A stretch of DNA of 64,000 nt from Flavobacterium sp. 102. GTDB taxonomy: Bacteria > Bacteroidota > Bacteroidia > Flavobacteriales > Flavobacteriaceae. Of the stretch, positions 7,513 through 17,546 are shown piece by piece (positions within the stretch are counted from its first letter, which is position 1; each line of letters opens with the position of its first letter). The position numbers were made by a program, and so were the translations under genes. The notes beneath the pieces were generated by a model that was given only the letters and a program-made list of their open reading frames with translations, did no database searches and had not been told where the DNA came from. Where the stretch lies: contig NZ_RBKX01000001.1 of the NCBI RefSeq assembly GCF_003634615.1, positions 1,550,001 to 1,614,000 of the forward strand. The letters are read 5' to 3'.

Positions 7513-10356
7513 TTACAGGTATGCCTCAATTGGCGCACAAGAACAAACTAAATTTCTGTCGCCGTAAGCATCATCAACACGACGAACGCTTGGCCAGAAT
7601 TTATTTTCGTGAATATAGTCCAATGGATAAGCCGCTTGCTCACGCGTGTATGGGTAAACCCAAGTATCCGCTGTTAGCATGGCTAAAGTATGTGGTGAAT
7701 TTTTTAATACGTTATTGGTGTCGTCAGCAGAAGCTGCGTCAATTTCTTTACGAATGGCAATCATCGCATCACAAAAACGATCTAACTCAGCTAAATCTTC
7801 AGATTCTGTTGGTTCAATCATCAACGTTCCGGCTACCGGGAAAGAAACCGTTGGCGCATGGAAACCGTAATCCATCAAACGTTTGGCGATATCCGTTACT
7901 TCGATACCATTTTGTTTGAAAGAACGACAATCTAAAATCATTTCGTGTGCCGCGCGTCCCATTTCTCCTGAATATAAAACCGGATAATGTGCTTCTAAAC
8001 GAGCTTTCATATAATTGGCATTCAAAATCGCATGTTCTGTGGAACTTTTCAAGCCTTCAGCACCCAACATGGTGATGTAGCCATAAGAAATCAAACACAC
8101 CAAAGCCGAACCATAAGGCGCAGCAGAAATAGCAGTAATCGCTTGGTCACCGCCAACATTGATGATAGGATTGCTCGGTAAGAAAGGTACCAGTTTTTCG
8201 TTGACACAAATTGGGCCAACACCAGGTCCGCCACCACCGTGAGGAATTGCGAATGTTTTGTGTAAGTTCAAGTGACAAACGTCAGCACCAATCGTTGCCG
8301 GATTGGTCAAACCAACCTGCGCATTCATATTGGCACCATCCATATAAACTAAACCACCATTGTCATGGATGATTTTGGTAATTTCACAAATCGCACTTTC
8401 AAAAACACCATGAGTTGATGGGTAAGTTACCATCAAGGCTGAAAGATTATCTTTATGCTCAATCGCTCTTGCTCTCAAATCTTCTACATCGATGTTACCA
8501 TTTTCCATGGTTTTGGTTACGATAATTTGCATACCTGCCATCGCCGCCGAAGCCGGATTGGTTCCGTGAGCAGAGGATGGAATCAAACACACATTTCTGT
8601 GGTTGTCGCCACGAGATTGGTGGTAAGCACGAATCGCCATCAAACCGGCGTATTCGCCTTGCGCACCGGAGTTGGGTTGCAAAGTTGTCCCGGCAAAACC
8701 GGTAACTACGTTCAATTGTTGCTCTAATTTTTTAAGCATCGTGATATAACCTTCTGCTTGTTCGATAGGCGCGAAAGGGTGAATGCTGTTCCAATTTGCC
8801 ATCGACAATGGCAACATTTCGGCAGCCGCATTGAGCTTCATCGTACACGAACCCAAGGAAATCATCGAGTGGTTTAACGATAAATCTTTGCGCTCTAATT
8901 TTTTGATATAACGCATCAACTGAGATTCAGAATGATGGTTGTTGAACACTTCGTGTTGCAAGAACGTTGAAGTTCTTTCTAAGGAAGTTGGGAAATTATT
9001 GTTTGAACTTAATTCAGAAACCTTGAAAGAATCTTTACCGGTGGCTTCTGCAAAAATGGCGATGATTTGGTTCAAGTCGTTCAACGAAGTCGTTTCGTTA
9101 ATCGAAATAGAAATGGTTTCATTATCTGCATAGAAGAAATTCACTTCGTTTTTTTCAGCAACCGTTTTTACTTTAGCCGAATCTGCTTTTACCGAAATCG
9201 TATCAAAGAAAGCGGTATTGCTTTGGTAAACGCCTAATTTATTTAAAGCATCTGCCAAAGTCACTGCCGAAGCATGAACTTTAGCCGCGATATATTTCAA
9301 GCCTTTTGGCCCGTGATAAACCGCATACATTCCGGCCATAACGGCTAATAAAACTTGCGCCGTACAGATATTGGAAGTTGCTTTTTCACGTTTGATGTGT
9401 TGCTCACGAGTCCCTAAAGCCATGCGCAGCGCACGCTTTCCGTTGGCATCTATCGACACTCCGATGATTCTTCCCGGCATCGAACGTTTGTATTCTTCTT
9501 TGGTGGCGAAGTAAGCCGCGTGTGGTCCTCCGTAACCCATTGGGATGCCAAAACGTTGCGTCGTTCCAACTACTACGGCAGCGCCCATTTCTCCAGGAGA
9601 AGTCAAGGTAGTCAATGATAAAATGTCGGCAGCAACGGCCACTTTAATTTCGTTTTCTTTGGCTTTAGCGATAAAAGCACTATAGTCATTTACCTGACCG
9701 TATTTGCCGGGATATTGTAAAATCGCTCCGAAAAAGTCGGTTGAGAAATCAAAAGTTTCGTGGTTACCGATTACCAATTCCACTCCGATTGGTGTAGAAC
9801 GGGTTTGTAAAACCGATAAAGTTTGCGGTAATATTTCTTCTGAAACGAAAAATTTACGGGTGTTGTTTTTCTTTTGGTCACGAGAACGAACATCGAACAA
9901 TAACGCCATGGCTTCTGCGGCAGCCGTTCCTTCGTCTAACAGAGAAGCATTGGCGATTTCCATTCCGGTTAACTCGATAACCATGGTTTGGAAATTCAGA
10001 ATTGCTTCTAAACGACCTTGTGCAATTTCAGCTTGGTATGGCGTGTAAGCGGTATACCAACCCGGATTTTCAAATATGTTTCTTTGGATTACCGGTGGCA
10101 CAATCGCCGGGTGATAACCCAAACCGATATAGGATTTGAATACTTTATTTTTTTTGCCCAATTCCTGAATGTGCGTTAAATATTCATATTCGGTCATCGG
10201 TGCATCCAGATTTAAGTCGTTTTTTAAACGAATATCATCCGGTATGGTTTCGTAAATTAATTGGTCAAAAGATTCAACTCCGATAGTTTTGAACATGTGG
10301 TTTAGGTCGCTCTCACGTGGACCTATGTGGCGTAATGCAAATGCGTCTGTTCTCAT
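7513..10356 (-). CDS. gcvP: glycine dehydrogenase (decarboxylating), P-protein of the glycine cleavage system
   Basis: PLP enzyme that decarboxylates glycine and passes the aminomethyl group to GcvH lipoyl. The N-terminus is the typical [17 protein letters not shown]. The PLP lysine is in [17 protein letters not shown] (about residue 700), with the glycine-rich loop behind it. The length of 947 residues is that of the fused, single-chain homodimeric form rather than the split GcvPA/GcvPB form. The frame opens 54 bp earlier but the extra residues are not conserved-looking, and the ATG at 10356 ([12 protein letters not shown]) is chosen. No gcvT or gcvH is adjacent, which is normal for Bacteroidota. 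A TACTTTTG promoter box and a CA-rich leader lie upstream. Confidence 0.97.
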   Translation of the reverse strand: MRTDAFALRHIGPRESDLNHMFKTIGVESFDQLIYETIPDDIRLKNDLNLDAPMTEYEYLTHIQELGKKNKVFKSYIGLGYHPAIVPPVIQRNIFENPGWYTAYTPYQAEIAQGRLEAILNFQTMVIELTGMEIANASLLDEGTAAAEAMALLFDVRSRDQKKNNTRKFFVSEEILPQTLSVLQTRSTPIGVELVIGNHETFDFSTDFFGAILQYPGKYGQVNDYSAFIAKAKENEIKVAVAADILSLTTLTSPGEMGAAVVVGTTQRFGIPMGYGGPHAAYFATKEEYKRSMPGRIIGVSIDANGKRALRMALGTREQHIKREKATSNICTAQVLLAVMAGMYAVYHGPKGLKYIAAKVHASAVTLADALNKLGVYQSNTAFFDTISVKADSAKVKTVAEKNEVNFFYADNETISISINETTSLNDLNQIIAIFAEATGKDSFKVSELSSNNNFPTSLERTSTFLQHEVFNNHHSESQLMRYIKKLERKDLSLNHSMISLGSCTMKLNAAAEMLPLSMANWNSIHPFAPIEQAEGYITMLKKLEQQLNVVTGFAGTTLQPNSGAQGEYAGLMAIRAYHQSRGDNHRNVCLIPSSAHGTNPASAAMAGMQIIVTKTMENGNIDVEDLRARAIEHKDNLSALMVTYPSTHGVFESAICEITKIIHDNGGLVYMDGANMNAQVGLTNPATIGADVCHLNLHKTFAIPHGGGGPGVGPICVNEKLVPFLPSNPIINVGGDQAITAISAAPYGSALVCLISYGYITMLGAEGLKSSTEHAILNANYMKARLEAHYPVLYSGEMGRAAHEMILDCRSFKQNGIEVTDIAKRLMDYGFHAPTVSFPVAGTLMIEPTESEDLAELDRFCDAMIAIRKEIDAASADDTNNVLKNSPHTLAMLTADTWVYPYTREQAAYPLDYIHENKFWPSVRRVDDAYGDRNLVCSCAPIEAYL

Positions 10357-10429
10357 TAAATTGTAAGTTCTATAAGTGTGTTTAGTTGTGCTTGTTGTGT
10401 TGTAAAACATGATTGTTTTTTAACGCCAA

Positions 10430-10437
10430 CAAAAGTA
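10430..10437 (-). promoter_or_regulatory. -7 promoter box (TACTTTTG) of gcvP
   Basis: On the minus strand TACTTTTG fits TAnnTTTG. It is 73 bp upstream of the chosen ATG. The leader between them is rich in CACAAC-type words. No good -33 element is visible. Confidence 0.45.
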
Positions 10438-10535
10438 ATTATTAATGTTCTAATTTTGTGCTAAACAAAGTCTAATGTTTTGAGAATTTTTCAACTAAAT
10501 AGGCTTCTTATTAACACTTTGCTTACTTTTAGGCT

Positions 10536-11351
10536 ATGCGGATTTTCAAACTACTTTTTGACTTTTATATCAATAGCAGTATTCACGTGGCTTTGTCGGT
10601 TTTTGCATTGGTGCGAATGACGGGTTTTTTATTTCAAATTTCGACTATTGAAACGAGCGCTTTTTTTGCTTTTTTTGGGACAATTGTCGGGTATAATTTC
10701 GTAAAGTATGATGCTTTGGCACGAACCCAAAAATTACAGATGCGAACGCAATTAAAAGCAATTGCCTTTTTGAGTTTTCTTTCGTTGTTGGCTTGCGGAT
10801 TTTACTTTCTGGAATTGTCCCAAAAAACCAAAATCATTGCGGTTGTCTTTTTGATACTGACCTTACTTTACACTTTACCGTTCTTCCCCAATAGAAAAAA
10901 TGCCCGAAATTGGGCAGGCATAAAGATTTATATTGTGGCTTTGTGTTGGGTTGGTGTTACTTTGTTTTTACCAATCATTAACGCTGAAATTCCATTGACC
11001 ACTTATGTTTTTTTGGTTGCGATTCAGCGGTTTATTCTGATTTTTGTATTGATCTTGATTTTTGAAATTATCGATTTGAAACAAGACGATCCGCATTTGA
11101 AAACGGTGCCGCAACAGATAGGCGTGGAGCGAACTAAAAAATTGGGTTCGTTGCTTATGCTGGCTTTTGTTGGTTTAGAGTTTTTGGATATAAATTTCAA
11201 TTATCCAATTTTGTTTTTAAAAGCCGGAATTGCTATCACTGTGATACTTTTTTTAGTATTTGCCAATGAAAAACAATCCAAATATTATTCTTCTTTTTGG
11301 GCAGAAAGCATACCGGTTTTGTGGTGGATTTTATTGCTGGTTTTCAGCTAA
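10536..11351 (+). CDS. UbiA-like prenyltransferase superfamily membrane protein (possibly degenerate active site)
   Basis: Polytopic membrane protein of 271 residues with about eight hydrophobic segments. The overall pattern recalls UbiA prenyltransferases: a first conserved region GYNFVKYDALAR and a second EIIDLKQDDPHLKTVPQQIGVERTKKLG (EIIDLKQDD, KTVPQQIG), the latter close to the UbiA DxxxDxxxxxxTLPxxxG signature. In the first region only one Asp of the usual NDxxDxxxD is kept. Family enzymes transfer prenyl groups to aromatic rings using Mg2+ bound by both regions, so activity is uncertain. It is transcribed away from gcvP. Its 3' end overlaps the convergent SRPBCC gene by 21 bp. Confidence 0.55.
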   Translation: MRIFKLLFDFYINSSIHVALSVFALVRMTGFLFQISTIETSAFFAFFGTIVGYNFVKYDALARTQKLQMRTQLKAIAFLSFLSLLACGFYFLELSQKTKIIAVVFLILTLLYTLPFFPNRKNARNWAGIKIYIVALCWVGVTLFLPIINAEIPLTTYVFLVAIQRFILIFVLILIFEIIDLKQDDPHLKTVPQQIGVERTKKLGSLLMLAFVGLEFLDINFNYPILFLKAGIAITVILFLVFANEKQSKYYSSFWAESIPVLWWILLLVFS

Positions 11352-11786
11352 ATTTTTTAGGATTTCATTTCTTTTTAAAAGGAAATCAGTCAAGTGTTTT
11401 TTGAGTAATAGATTGTTAAAGAGTTTGCCAAAAATACTAAACGGTGCTTTGTATTGTAGAAAATCAATCATAACCGTATGGCCATTTTGAGTGACAAAAG
11501 TATGCTCGTGTCGAAAAAATTTGAAATGACCTTTTGCCATCTCATCTACAAAATAATTTGGGGTTTCCATTTCGGTAATTTTACTTTGGTGTTTGAGGTA
11601 AAAGCCAAAATGTTTCCCTCGAAAAGTTACTGTTTCTCCGAGTTCAATTAATCCGGAAGTTCTTCCGGCAATTGCTTTTTCGTTAGATTGCGCGGTTGAT
11701 TGTTGGTGAATATCAATGTTTCTTGCCAAATCAAAAACAGTTTGAATCGGTGCGTTTATTTTGGTGATGAGCCGAATGGTAGTCAT
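11331..11786 (-). CDS. SRPBCC-family protein (START/polyketide-cyclase-like fold)
   Basis: 151 residues. The start TTIRLITKINAPIQTVFDLARNIDIH and the later GETVTFRGKHFGFYLKH and FRHEHTF segments are the pattern of the ligand-binding SRPBCC helix-grip fold often annotated as a cell-division-inhibitor-like or cyclase-like protein. No catalytic residues can be assigned. Its start overlaps the stop of the upstream membrane-protein gene by 4 bp (ATGA), so the two are translationally coupled. Its tail overlaps the UbiA-like gene on the other strand by 21 bp. The ligand is unknown. Confidence 0.75.
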   Translation of the reverse strand: MTTIRLITKINAPIQTVFDLARNIDIHQQSTAQSNEKAIAGRTSGLIELGETVTFRGKHFGFYLKHQSKITEMETPNYFVDEMAKGHFKFFRHEHTFVTQNGHTVMIDFLQYKAPFSIFGKLFNNLLLKKHLTDFLLKRNEILKNLAENQQ

Positions 11787-12223
11787 AATTTGTAGTGTCC
11801 AATTAGATTATGAATAAATAGCAGAGTATTTACCACTGCAAAAAGCAAAAACAATGTATTCATACCATAACTTCCGATTTTAAAAATGGTTTTTTGAGGA
11901 ATTTGATACATCGGATAATAGGCTATTTGAGTAGCAACTTTTCCAACCCAATACATCGCAATCAATCCGGTTAAGGCGACGGCTAAAGCAGATTGTTCTT
12001 TTAATTCGTTAGTGAATAAAATGGCAATTAAACCAAAAGAAAAATTTAGTCCTTGTATGTATCTTCCATACGTTTTGACAATTTCTTGATTGAGCGGTTT
12101 GAGTTGTTTGACATCGTTATACCAATCAAAAACATGGTGGCGAATGTATGGATAAATTAAAGCGGTGAAAATTTGGCCAACTCCGCTGAGAATGATGAGC
12201 CAATTTGGGATAGTGAAGATCAT
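11783..12223 (-). CDS. small four-helix membrane protein, function unknown
   Basis: 146 residues with four hydrophobic segments (WLIILSGVGQIFTALIYPYI; NFSFGLIAILF; ALAVALTGLIAMYWVGKVA; TLFLLFAVVNTLLFI), consistent with an inner-membrane protein. A central YGRYIQGLN and a later AYYPMYQIP are the only polar motifs. I do not recognise a functional family. It is followed by the SRPBCC gene with a 4-bp overlap and preceded by the broken small membrane-protein gene only 3 bp away, so the three look like one transcript downstream of the MarR-type gene. Confidence 0.75.
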   Translation of the reverse strand: MIFTIPNWLIILSGVGQIFTALIYPYIRHHVFDWYNDVKQLKPLNQEIVKTYGRYIQGLNFSFGLIAILFTNELKEQSALAVALTGLIAMYWVGKVATQIAYYPMYQIPQKTIFKIGSYGMNTLFLLFAVVNTLLFIHNLIGHYKL

Positions 12224-12226
12224 GAT

Positions 12227-12503
12227 TTATAATTTTTGATTGTAAATGATATAATTTAAGAAGAAGATTAGAAACATTGGGATGATAAACCACCAATTTA
12301 TGTCTTTGCCATCCCAAAGTAAAAGAAGATAATTACCAAACCAAAATAGATATAGATGAATTTATTTTTTGGGAATAAAAAGAAGAATAGTGATGTAGCT
12401 AAAACTTGTAAAACACCTGTTACAGCCAAGCATAAGCACCTAAGAATATAAAAAGAAGCGCTATAATATTTATGATTTTTGTGATTGTAAATATTGTTTT
12501 CAT
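12227..12503 (-). pseudogene. small membrane protein gene broken by two frameshifts
   Basis: Reading the minus strand from the ATG at 12503 gives MKTIFTITK... with a first hydrophobic helix ending GAYAWL and then a stop. The next frame continues naturally with LAVTGVLQVLATS, FFFLFPKNKFIYIYFG and LVIIFFYF. The third frame continues with WDGKDINWWFIIP, FLIFFLN and YIIYNQKL, then TAA at 12227. Each break is explained by one missing base, near 12426 (GG run) and near 12315 (TTT/GGG junction). Repaired, it would encode about 92 residues with three to four membrane segments. Either a recent pseudogene or homopolymer sequencing errors. It begins the cluster with the genes at 11783 and 11331. Confidence 0.7.
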
Positions 12504-12605
12504 ATTTTATTTGTGTTTTAAACTTTTAGAAAAAAAATGAAAGTTTAGATTAATTTTTTTTTACTTAATTCGTCTCTTTTCTATTGTTTTTTATCTGTCT
12601 CATTG

Positions 12606-12656
12606 AATAGCCAATATGACTTTTGTGTTATTATCAAATTTTCTGAATTGGCTATT
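12606..12656. other. inverted repeat AATAGCCAAT / ATTGGCTATT at the 3' end of the GbsR/MarR gene
   Basis: Ten-base perfect arms at about 12606-12615 and 12647-12656 are separated by 31 bp. One arm covers the stop codon of the regulator gene. There is no T-run, so it is a poor intrinsic terminator. It could be a protein site or an mRNA 3' structure. Confidence 0.4.
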
Positions 12657-13155
12657 TCATGATTTTAATAACCAGTCTTCCCAACCAATTGTCATTGAAT
12701 TCGGTTATTTTGTCTAACATATTGTCTGCTTTTAAAACGAAATCATACAATTTGGTGGTTTGCTCTACAAAATGTCTTTCTTCGGCAGTGCCGTCAGCTT
12801 CAATGGAAGAGACTTCTTTTAAAACTTTCAGTGCCGGTTTGATTTCACGTTTGCTGCGTTCTTTGGAGATTTTTACGGCTAATTCATCGAGGTCTTTTTC
12901 GGCTGTAAAATATTCTCTACGTTCGCCGGTTTTGTATTCTTTGTAAACAATGCCCCAATCCATCAAAGCTCTTAAATTCATACTGGCATTCCCGCGAGAA
13001 ATTTGTAATTCTTCCATGATGTCTTCCATAGAAACAGCTTCGTTAGAAACCATCAACAAGGCATGAATTTGCGCCATGGTTTTGTTGATTCCCCATTGTG
13101 AACCTAACGCGCCCCATGTTTGAACGAACTTGTTTTTTGCTTCTCTGTATTTCAT
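12652..13155 (-). CDS. GbsR/MarR-family transcriptional regulator
   Basis: 167 residues. A winged helix-turn-helix runs from about residue 20 to 95: TMAQIHALLMVS, then the recognition region MEDIMEELQISRGNASMNLRALMDWGIVY (MEELQISRGNAS, LRALMDWGIV), and a wing with TGERREYFTAE. The GALGSQWGINKTMA start and the RGNASMNLR helix are characteristic of the GbsR/YvaV/OpuAR-like branch, which in other bacteria governs compatible-solute or membrane genes. The C-terminal helices likely dimerise. It sits upstream of the small membrane-protein cluster (same strand) and is divergent from the T9SS protein at 13459. Its target is unknown. Confidence 0.85.
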   Translation of the reverse strand: MKYREAKNKFVQTWGALGSQWGINKTMAQIHALLMVSNEAVSMEDIMEELQISRGNASMNLRALMDWGIVYKEYKTGERREYFTAEKDLDELAVKISKERSKREIKPALKVLKEVSSIEADGTAEERHFVEQTTKLYDFVLKADNMLDKITEFNDNWLGRLVIKIMK

Positions 13156-13458
13156 TTGTTGCTTTTATTGATTTTTAAAGGTCAATTGTATATCGCGTTA
13201 AAAATTCTCATTGCCATACCTCAAAGGTAAGTAGAAGTTTTTAAACTTTCAATAAAAAATGAAAGTTATTTTTTTGATGATGGTTTTTTGCAAATGAATT
13301 GCGAAAAAAATATTTTTTTAACTTTTATGAGGTATAAAATTAAGCTTTTAAGTTATTTTTTTTAAAAAATTAAGCTTATAAGGTTAAAACATTTTAATTG
13401 ATTCACAGAACTGATAAAAGAATCTAAATTAGCTCAATTAACCCTTTATTTTTTAAAA
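13156..13458. promoter_or_regulatory. divergent intergenic region with AAAATTAAGCTT direct repeats
   Basis: This 303-bp gap between the regulator gene and the T9SS protein gene is very AT-rich. AAAATTAAGCTT occurs at 13336 and again at 13366, exactly 30 bp apart (about three helical turns). The continuations TTAAGTTA and ATAAGGTTA are similar. This could be an operator or a cis-regulatory repeat. No convincing TAnnTTTG box was found for either gene. Confidence 0.45.
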
Positions 13459-16400
13459 ATGAAAAAACTTACTTTTTTAAATTGTTTTAGATGGCAGAAA
13501 ACCATTGCCTCTAATAACAATTTTTCTTTTTTACTGTTTTTTGTGCTGCTACTTTTTGTTTGTAGTAACACTGCTTCGGCTCAGGTAACTTCTTATTCGT
13601 TTACCCAAACAGCTAACACTTATGCACCTATTTCAGGTGGTACTGTACTTTGGACCGGTTATGATGGTTTTGATGACGAAACAGCAACAGTTACACTACC
13701 CAATTCGTTTGTATTTCAAGGTGTAACTTACACTTCAGTATTTGTAAGTGCTAACGGATATGTTTTATTCGGAAGCACAACCACAACCAATACTCCAATT
13801 TCGGCTGGTCGTAATGCTGTATCAGCTTTTGCAGCTGACTTAGATGCAAAAGCGGAAAGTGCTGGTACAGGCACTCCTGAAATCAGATGGGAACAAGTAG
13901 GCAATGAGTTTGTATTACAATGGGCAAATGTGTGTCGATATGCTGCTACAGGTGCAGGAGCTGCATCAGCTGAAAATTTGAATTTCCAAATTCGTTTGAA
14001 CACGTCAACCGGTGCGATTAAAATTGTTTATGGAGCTTGTGTTGATAGAGTTACTCCATTAACTACAGTGTATCCACAAGTAGGTTTAGGAGGTGGTTCT
14101 GCTACTGTTTACAGTAATAGAACAATTGTTGAAGCTGGCGGCGATTGGATAAACTCTACTGCAGGTACAGCTAACAATGTAACAATGGCGATTAATGGTG
14201 CTACTATACCAAGTAACGGTTTAACTTATGCATGGGCACCACCAAGTTGTGTTGCACCTTCTGGATTAACTTCAGTTAATTCGCTGAACAGTGCTACCAT
14301 TTCTTGGGTAGCTTCAGTTTCATCTCCTGCAAACGGATATGAATATGAAGTAAGAACCTCAGGTGCTGCAGGAAGCGGTGCTACCGGATTATTTACTAAT
14401 GGAGCTATAAACGGACTTACTTTCCCATTGTCCGGCTTGAGTGCCAATACTACTTACACCTATTATGTAAGATCAGATTGTGGTTCGGGCGATTACAGTG
14501 GTTGGGCTTCAGCAAGTTTTTATACGGGGCATTGTATCCCGTCTTCCACTTCAAGTGCGACTTACATCAACAATTTCTCAACAACCGGTGGTTTAGCTAA
14601 TATTTCAAACTTAGCTTCTGGTTATACAGCCACAGGATACCAAAATAATTATGCAACCGCAACAGTAAGTCAGTATCCAACCGGTACGATTAATTTTGCC
14701 TCTGATATTGTTGGTGGTTCAGTTGGTACTTGTATTTGGGTTGATTGGAATAATGATTTAGTATTTGATAATACTACTGAAAGAGTTTTTGCTACTACTG
14801 CTTATGGTAATAACCAAACTGGAAGTTTTGTTGTGCCAAATGGAACTGCTTTAGGTGATTACAGAATGAGAATTAGAATTGACTTCAACAATGCAACTCC
14901 GGATGCTTGTGCTAGTACAAATACAAGAACTGAAGCTGAAGATTACAAACTTACTGTAATTGCACAACCAGCTTGTTTAGCTCCTTCAGGGTTGACAGCG
15001 ACAGCTAATACCGCTTTTACCGCCACTCTTAATTGGACAGCTTCTGTATCAACACCAAGTGAAGGTTATGACTATTATTTTTCTGCAACAAATACTGCTC
15101 CAACTGCAGGTTCTACACCATCAGGAAGTGTTGGTGCTGGTATTTTAACTGCTGTTATTTCTACAGGTTTGGCGCCAAGTACTACCTATTTTGTTTGGGT
15201 AAGAAGCAACTGTGGTTCAAGTGTTCTTAGTGATTGGACATCTATTGCAGTTAATTTTACTACACCATGTAACCCTCCAACAATTACCGGAACTACGCCG
15301 GGTTCAGTTTGTGGACAAGGGAGTGCCACTTTAGCCGCTACTTCAAGTGAAGGAATTGTTAGATGGTACGCAGCGAATACTGGTGGCGGATCGTTAGGAA
15401 CAGGTGCGACATTTGCAACTCCAAACATCAATGCAACAACGTCTTATTGGGCTGAAGCTGCTGTAGTCGGAGCGACTCAAACTTCAGGAAAAGCAGCTCC
15501 TGCAACTGCAGCGACCACTTCTACAACCAATAACTGGGGTATTGTTTTCAATACAACAGCACCGGTTGAAGTACAAAGCGTTTCTGTTTATTCTACCACT
15601 GCCGGTACTATTAATATTAAGGTTACTAATGCCGCTTTAACGGAGTTATATTCAACTGGTAATATTGCAGTTGCAGCTGGTGGAACGACAACGCCAAATA
15701 TTATTCCAATTAATTTCCCGGTTCCTGCAGGAAGCGGATACAGAATCTTAGTTAAAGCAACATCTGGAGTTAGTTTAATTCGTGATAATTCAGGTGTTAC
15801 TTTCCCTTATAACGGAACTGATGGGGTGTTGAATGTTACTTCTTCAGAATGGGGAGGAACAACTACAGCCAATTATTACTATTTCTATGATGTAAAATAT
15901 AGTGCTGTTTGTGCTTCAGCCAGAACGGAAGTTGTGGCAACAGTTACGACAGCTCCTGCATTAACTTTGAGCACAAATGCTACTTCTATTTGTCCGGGTG
16001 CAACATCAACAGCTGTAACAGTTGCAACAGGTGCAGCTGATTATGATACTTATGTTTGGTCACCATCTACAGGTGTTACAGGTGATGCTGTGAATGGTTG
16101 GTTATTTAATCCAACAGTGACAACTGCTTATACACTTACTGCTTCACAATCTTCAGGAGCGTTATGTCAAACAACTGCTACTGTTGCGGTAACTGTTGCA
16201 GCAGTGCCAATTGTCGCTGCATCTGCTACTGAAACGACTCTTTGTGAAGGAGCGCTTACAACACTGACCGCTAATCTTACTAAAGCTATCGGAACAGATA
16301 CAACTTTAACGGTTCAAACAGAGCAGCCAACTGCATTTTGTAACCGTTGGGATCAGTATTGGAACCAAACTATCTTTACTGCTGCCGAATTGCAAGCTGC

Positions 16401-17484
16401 AGGGATAACAGCGGGTAACATTAATTCAATTGCTTACAATATTACTACTTTAGGGTCTGGAACCAATGTGACTAATTTCTCTGTTCGCATCGGAACAACT
16501 GCCAATACTACTTTGTCTGCTTTCCAAACAACAGGTTTAACAACTGTTTATGGTCCGGCTACTTATGCTCACGCTGTAGGAGTTAATACCATTACTTTTG
16601 ATACACCATATGCTTGGGATGGTATTTCTAATATTGTTTTAGATATCAGACAAGACGGTGCAGATAGTACTAATAATGCCATTACCTATTATACAGCGAC
16701 TGCTACCAATATGACAATTTCTGCTATTACCGGTACAGATTCAGCGGTAACGACACTTCAAGATCTTGTGGCGGCTACTACGGTAGTTCCAGCACCATCT
16801 GTAAGACGTTTGAATGTAGTTTTCGGAACCAGTACTTCTAATGTTAACTGGTCTTGGACACCGGGTGCCTTAACCGGTAGCCCAGTTTCAGTTGCTCCAA
16901 CTGAGACAACAACCTATACTGTTACAGGAACTAATACTAGTACTGGTTGTTCAGCTCAAGCTGCAATAACTATAAACGTAAATTCAGCACCGGCTCCAAC
17001 AGGAAATGCCGTACAAACTATAGAAGTTGCTAATGCATCTGAAGCTACGGTGGCTGATTTAGTAGTAGTAGGTAATAACATTGCTTGGTACGCTTCAGAA
17101 GAAGATGCTGTAGATGATGTAAACCAATTGGCATTGACTACTCAATTGACCAACGGTGCAACTTATTATGCAGTTCATACATCAGTTCAAGGTTGTAGAA
17201 GTGCTGCTTTTGCAGTTACAGTTACAGTAACTTTAGGAAACACTTCATTTGATTTGGCTGGATTAAAATACTATCCAAATCCGGTGACTAATGAGTTGAA
17301 TTTAGAATACACAGGAAATATTGTTGCGATTGAAGTATACAATACTTTAGGTCAAAAAATAGCTTCTAAAAATGTGAATGAAATTTCAACGACTATCGAT
17401 ATGACTAACTTGGGCAGCGGTACTTACTTTGTGAAAGTACAAGCAGAAAACGCTTCAAGAACTATCAAAGTAATGAAAAACTAA
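13459..17484 (+). CDS. T9SS-secreted multidomain protein (FN3, GEVED, Ig-like; type A sorting domain)
   Basis: 1341 residues. An unusually long N-terminus precedes the hydrophobic signal core (FSFLLFFVLLLFVCSNTASAQ, cleavage after about residue 42). Then come a beta-rich domain beginning VTSYSFTQTANTY, a fibronectin type III domain (CVAPSGLTSVN to YYVRSDCGSGDYSGW), a GEVED domain (IWVDWNNDLVFD, RTEAEDYKLTV), a second FN3 (CLAPSGLTATAN to WVRSNCGSS), and Ig-like segments. The last 75 residues (LKYYPNPVTNELNLEY, IEVYNTLGQKI, GTYFVKVQ) form a type A T9SS C-terminal sorting domain. It is exported by Sec and then by T9SS and anchored at or released from the surface. No catalytic domain was seen; adhesion is likely. 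A strong terminator follows. Confidence 0.9.
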   Translation: MKKLTFLNCFRWQKTIASNNNFSFLLFFVLLLFVCSNTASAQVTSYSFTQTANTYAPISGGTVLWTGYDGFDDETATVTLPNSFVFQGVTYTSVFVSANGYVLFGSTTTTNTPISAGRNAVSAFAADLDAKAESAGTGTPEIRWEQVGNEFVLQWANVCRYAATGAGAASAENLNFQIRLNTSTGAIKIVYGACVDRVTPLTTVYPQVGLGGGSATVYSNRTIVEAGGDWINSTAGTANNVTMAINGATIPSNGLTYAWAPPSCVAPSGLTSVNSLNSATISWVASVSSPANGYEYEVRTSGAAGSGATGLFTNGAINGLTFPLSGLSANTTYTYYVRSDCGSGDYSGWASASFYTGHCIPSSTSSATYINNFSTTGGLANISNLASGYTATGYQNNYATATVSQYPTGTINFASDIVGGSVGTCIWVDWNNDLVFDNTTERVFATTAYGNNQTGSFVVPNGTALGDYRMRIRIDFNNATPDACASTNTRTEAEDYKLTVIAQPACLAPSGLTATANTAFTATLNWTASVSTPSEGYDYYFSATNTAPTAGSTPSGSVGAGILTAVISTGLAPSTTYFVWVRSNCGSSVLSDWTSIAVNFTTPCNPPTITGTTPGSVCGQGSATLAATSSEGIVRWYAANTGGGSLGTGATFATPNINATTSYWAEAAVVGATQTSGKAAPATAATTSTTNNWGIVFNTTAPVEVQSVSVYSTTAGTINIKVTNAALTELYSTGNIAVAAGGTTTPNIIPINFPVPAGSGYRILVKATSGVSLIRDNSGVTFPYNGTDGVLNVTSSEWGGTTTANYYYFYDVKYSAVCASARTEVVATVTTAPALTLSTNATSICPGATSTAVTVATGAADYDTYVWSPSTGVTGDAVNGWLFNPTVTTAYTLTASQSSGALCQTTATVAVTVAAVPIVAASATETTLCEGALTTLTANLTKAIGTDTTLTVQTEQPTAFCNRWDQYWNQTIFTAAELQAAGITAGNINSIAYNITTLGSGTNVTNFSVRIGTTANTTLSAFQTTGLTTVYGPATYAHAVGVNTITFDTPYAWDGISNIVLDIRQDGADSTNNAITYYTATATNMTISAITGTDSAVTTLQDLVAATTVVPAPSVRRLNVVFGTSTSNVNWSWTPGALTGSPVSVAPTETTTYTVTGTNTSTGCSAQAAITINVNSAPAPTGNAVQTIEVANASEATVADLVVVGNNIAWYASEEDAVDDVNQLALTTQLTNGATYYAVHTSVQGCRSAAFAVTVTVTLGNTSFDLAGLKYYPNPVTNELNLEYTGNIVAIEVYNTLGQKIASKNVNEISTTIDMTNLGSGTYFVKVQAENASRTIKVMKN

Positions 17485-17505
17485 TCTTAGTTAATCACTA
17501 TAGAG

Positions 17506-17531
17506 AAAAGCCACCTTTCGGTGGCTTTTTT
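17506..17531 (+). terminator. intrinsic terminator of the T9SS protein gene
   Basis: AAAAGCCACC, loop TTTC, GGTGGCTTTT, then continued T-run. It begins 22 bp after the stop. Confidence 0.9.
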
Positions 17532-17546
17532 GTTTTAAAAAGTATT

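Noticed and set aside
7497..7919. Plus-strand frame of 140 codons antisense to gcvP
   Set aside because: It lies wholly opposite conserved GcvP coding sequence, and its composition is not protein-like.
12126..12317. Minus-strand frame of 63 codons overlapping the small membrane-protein genes
   Set aside because: It is one of the three frames crossing the broken gene; only the other two frames give membrane helices there.
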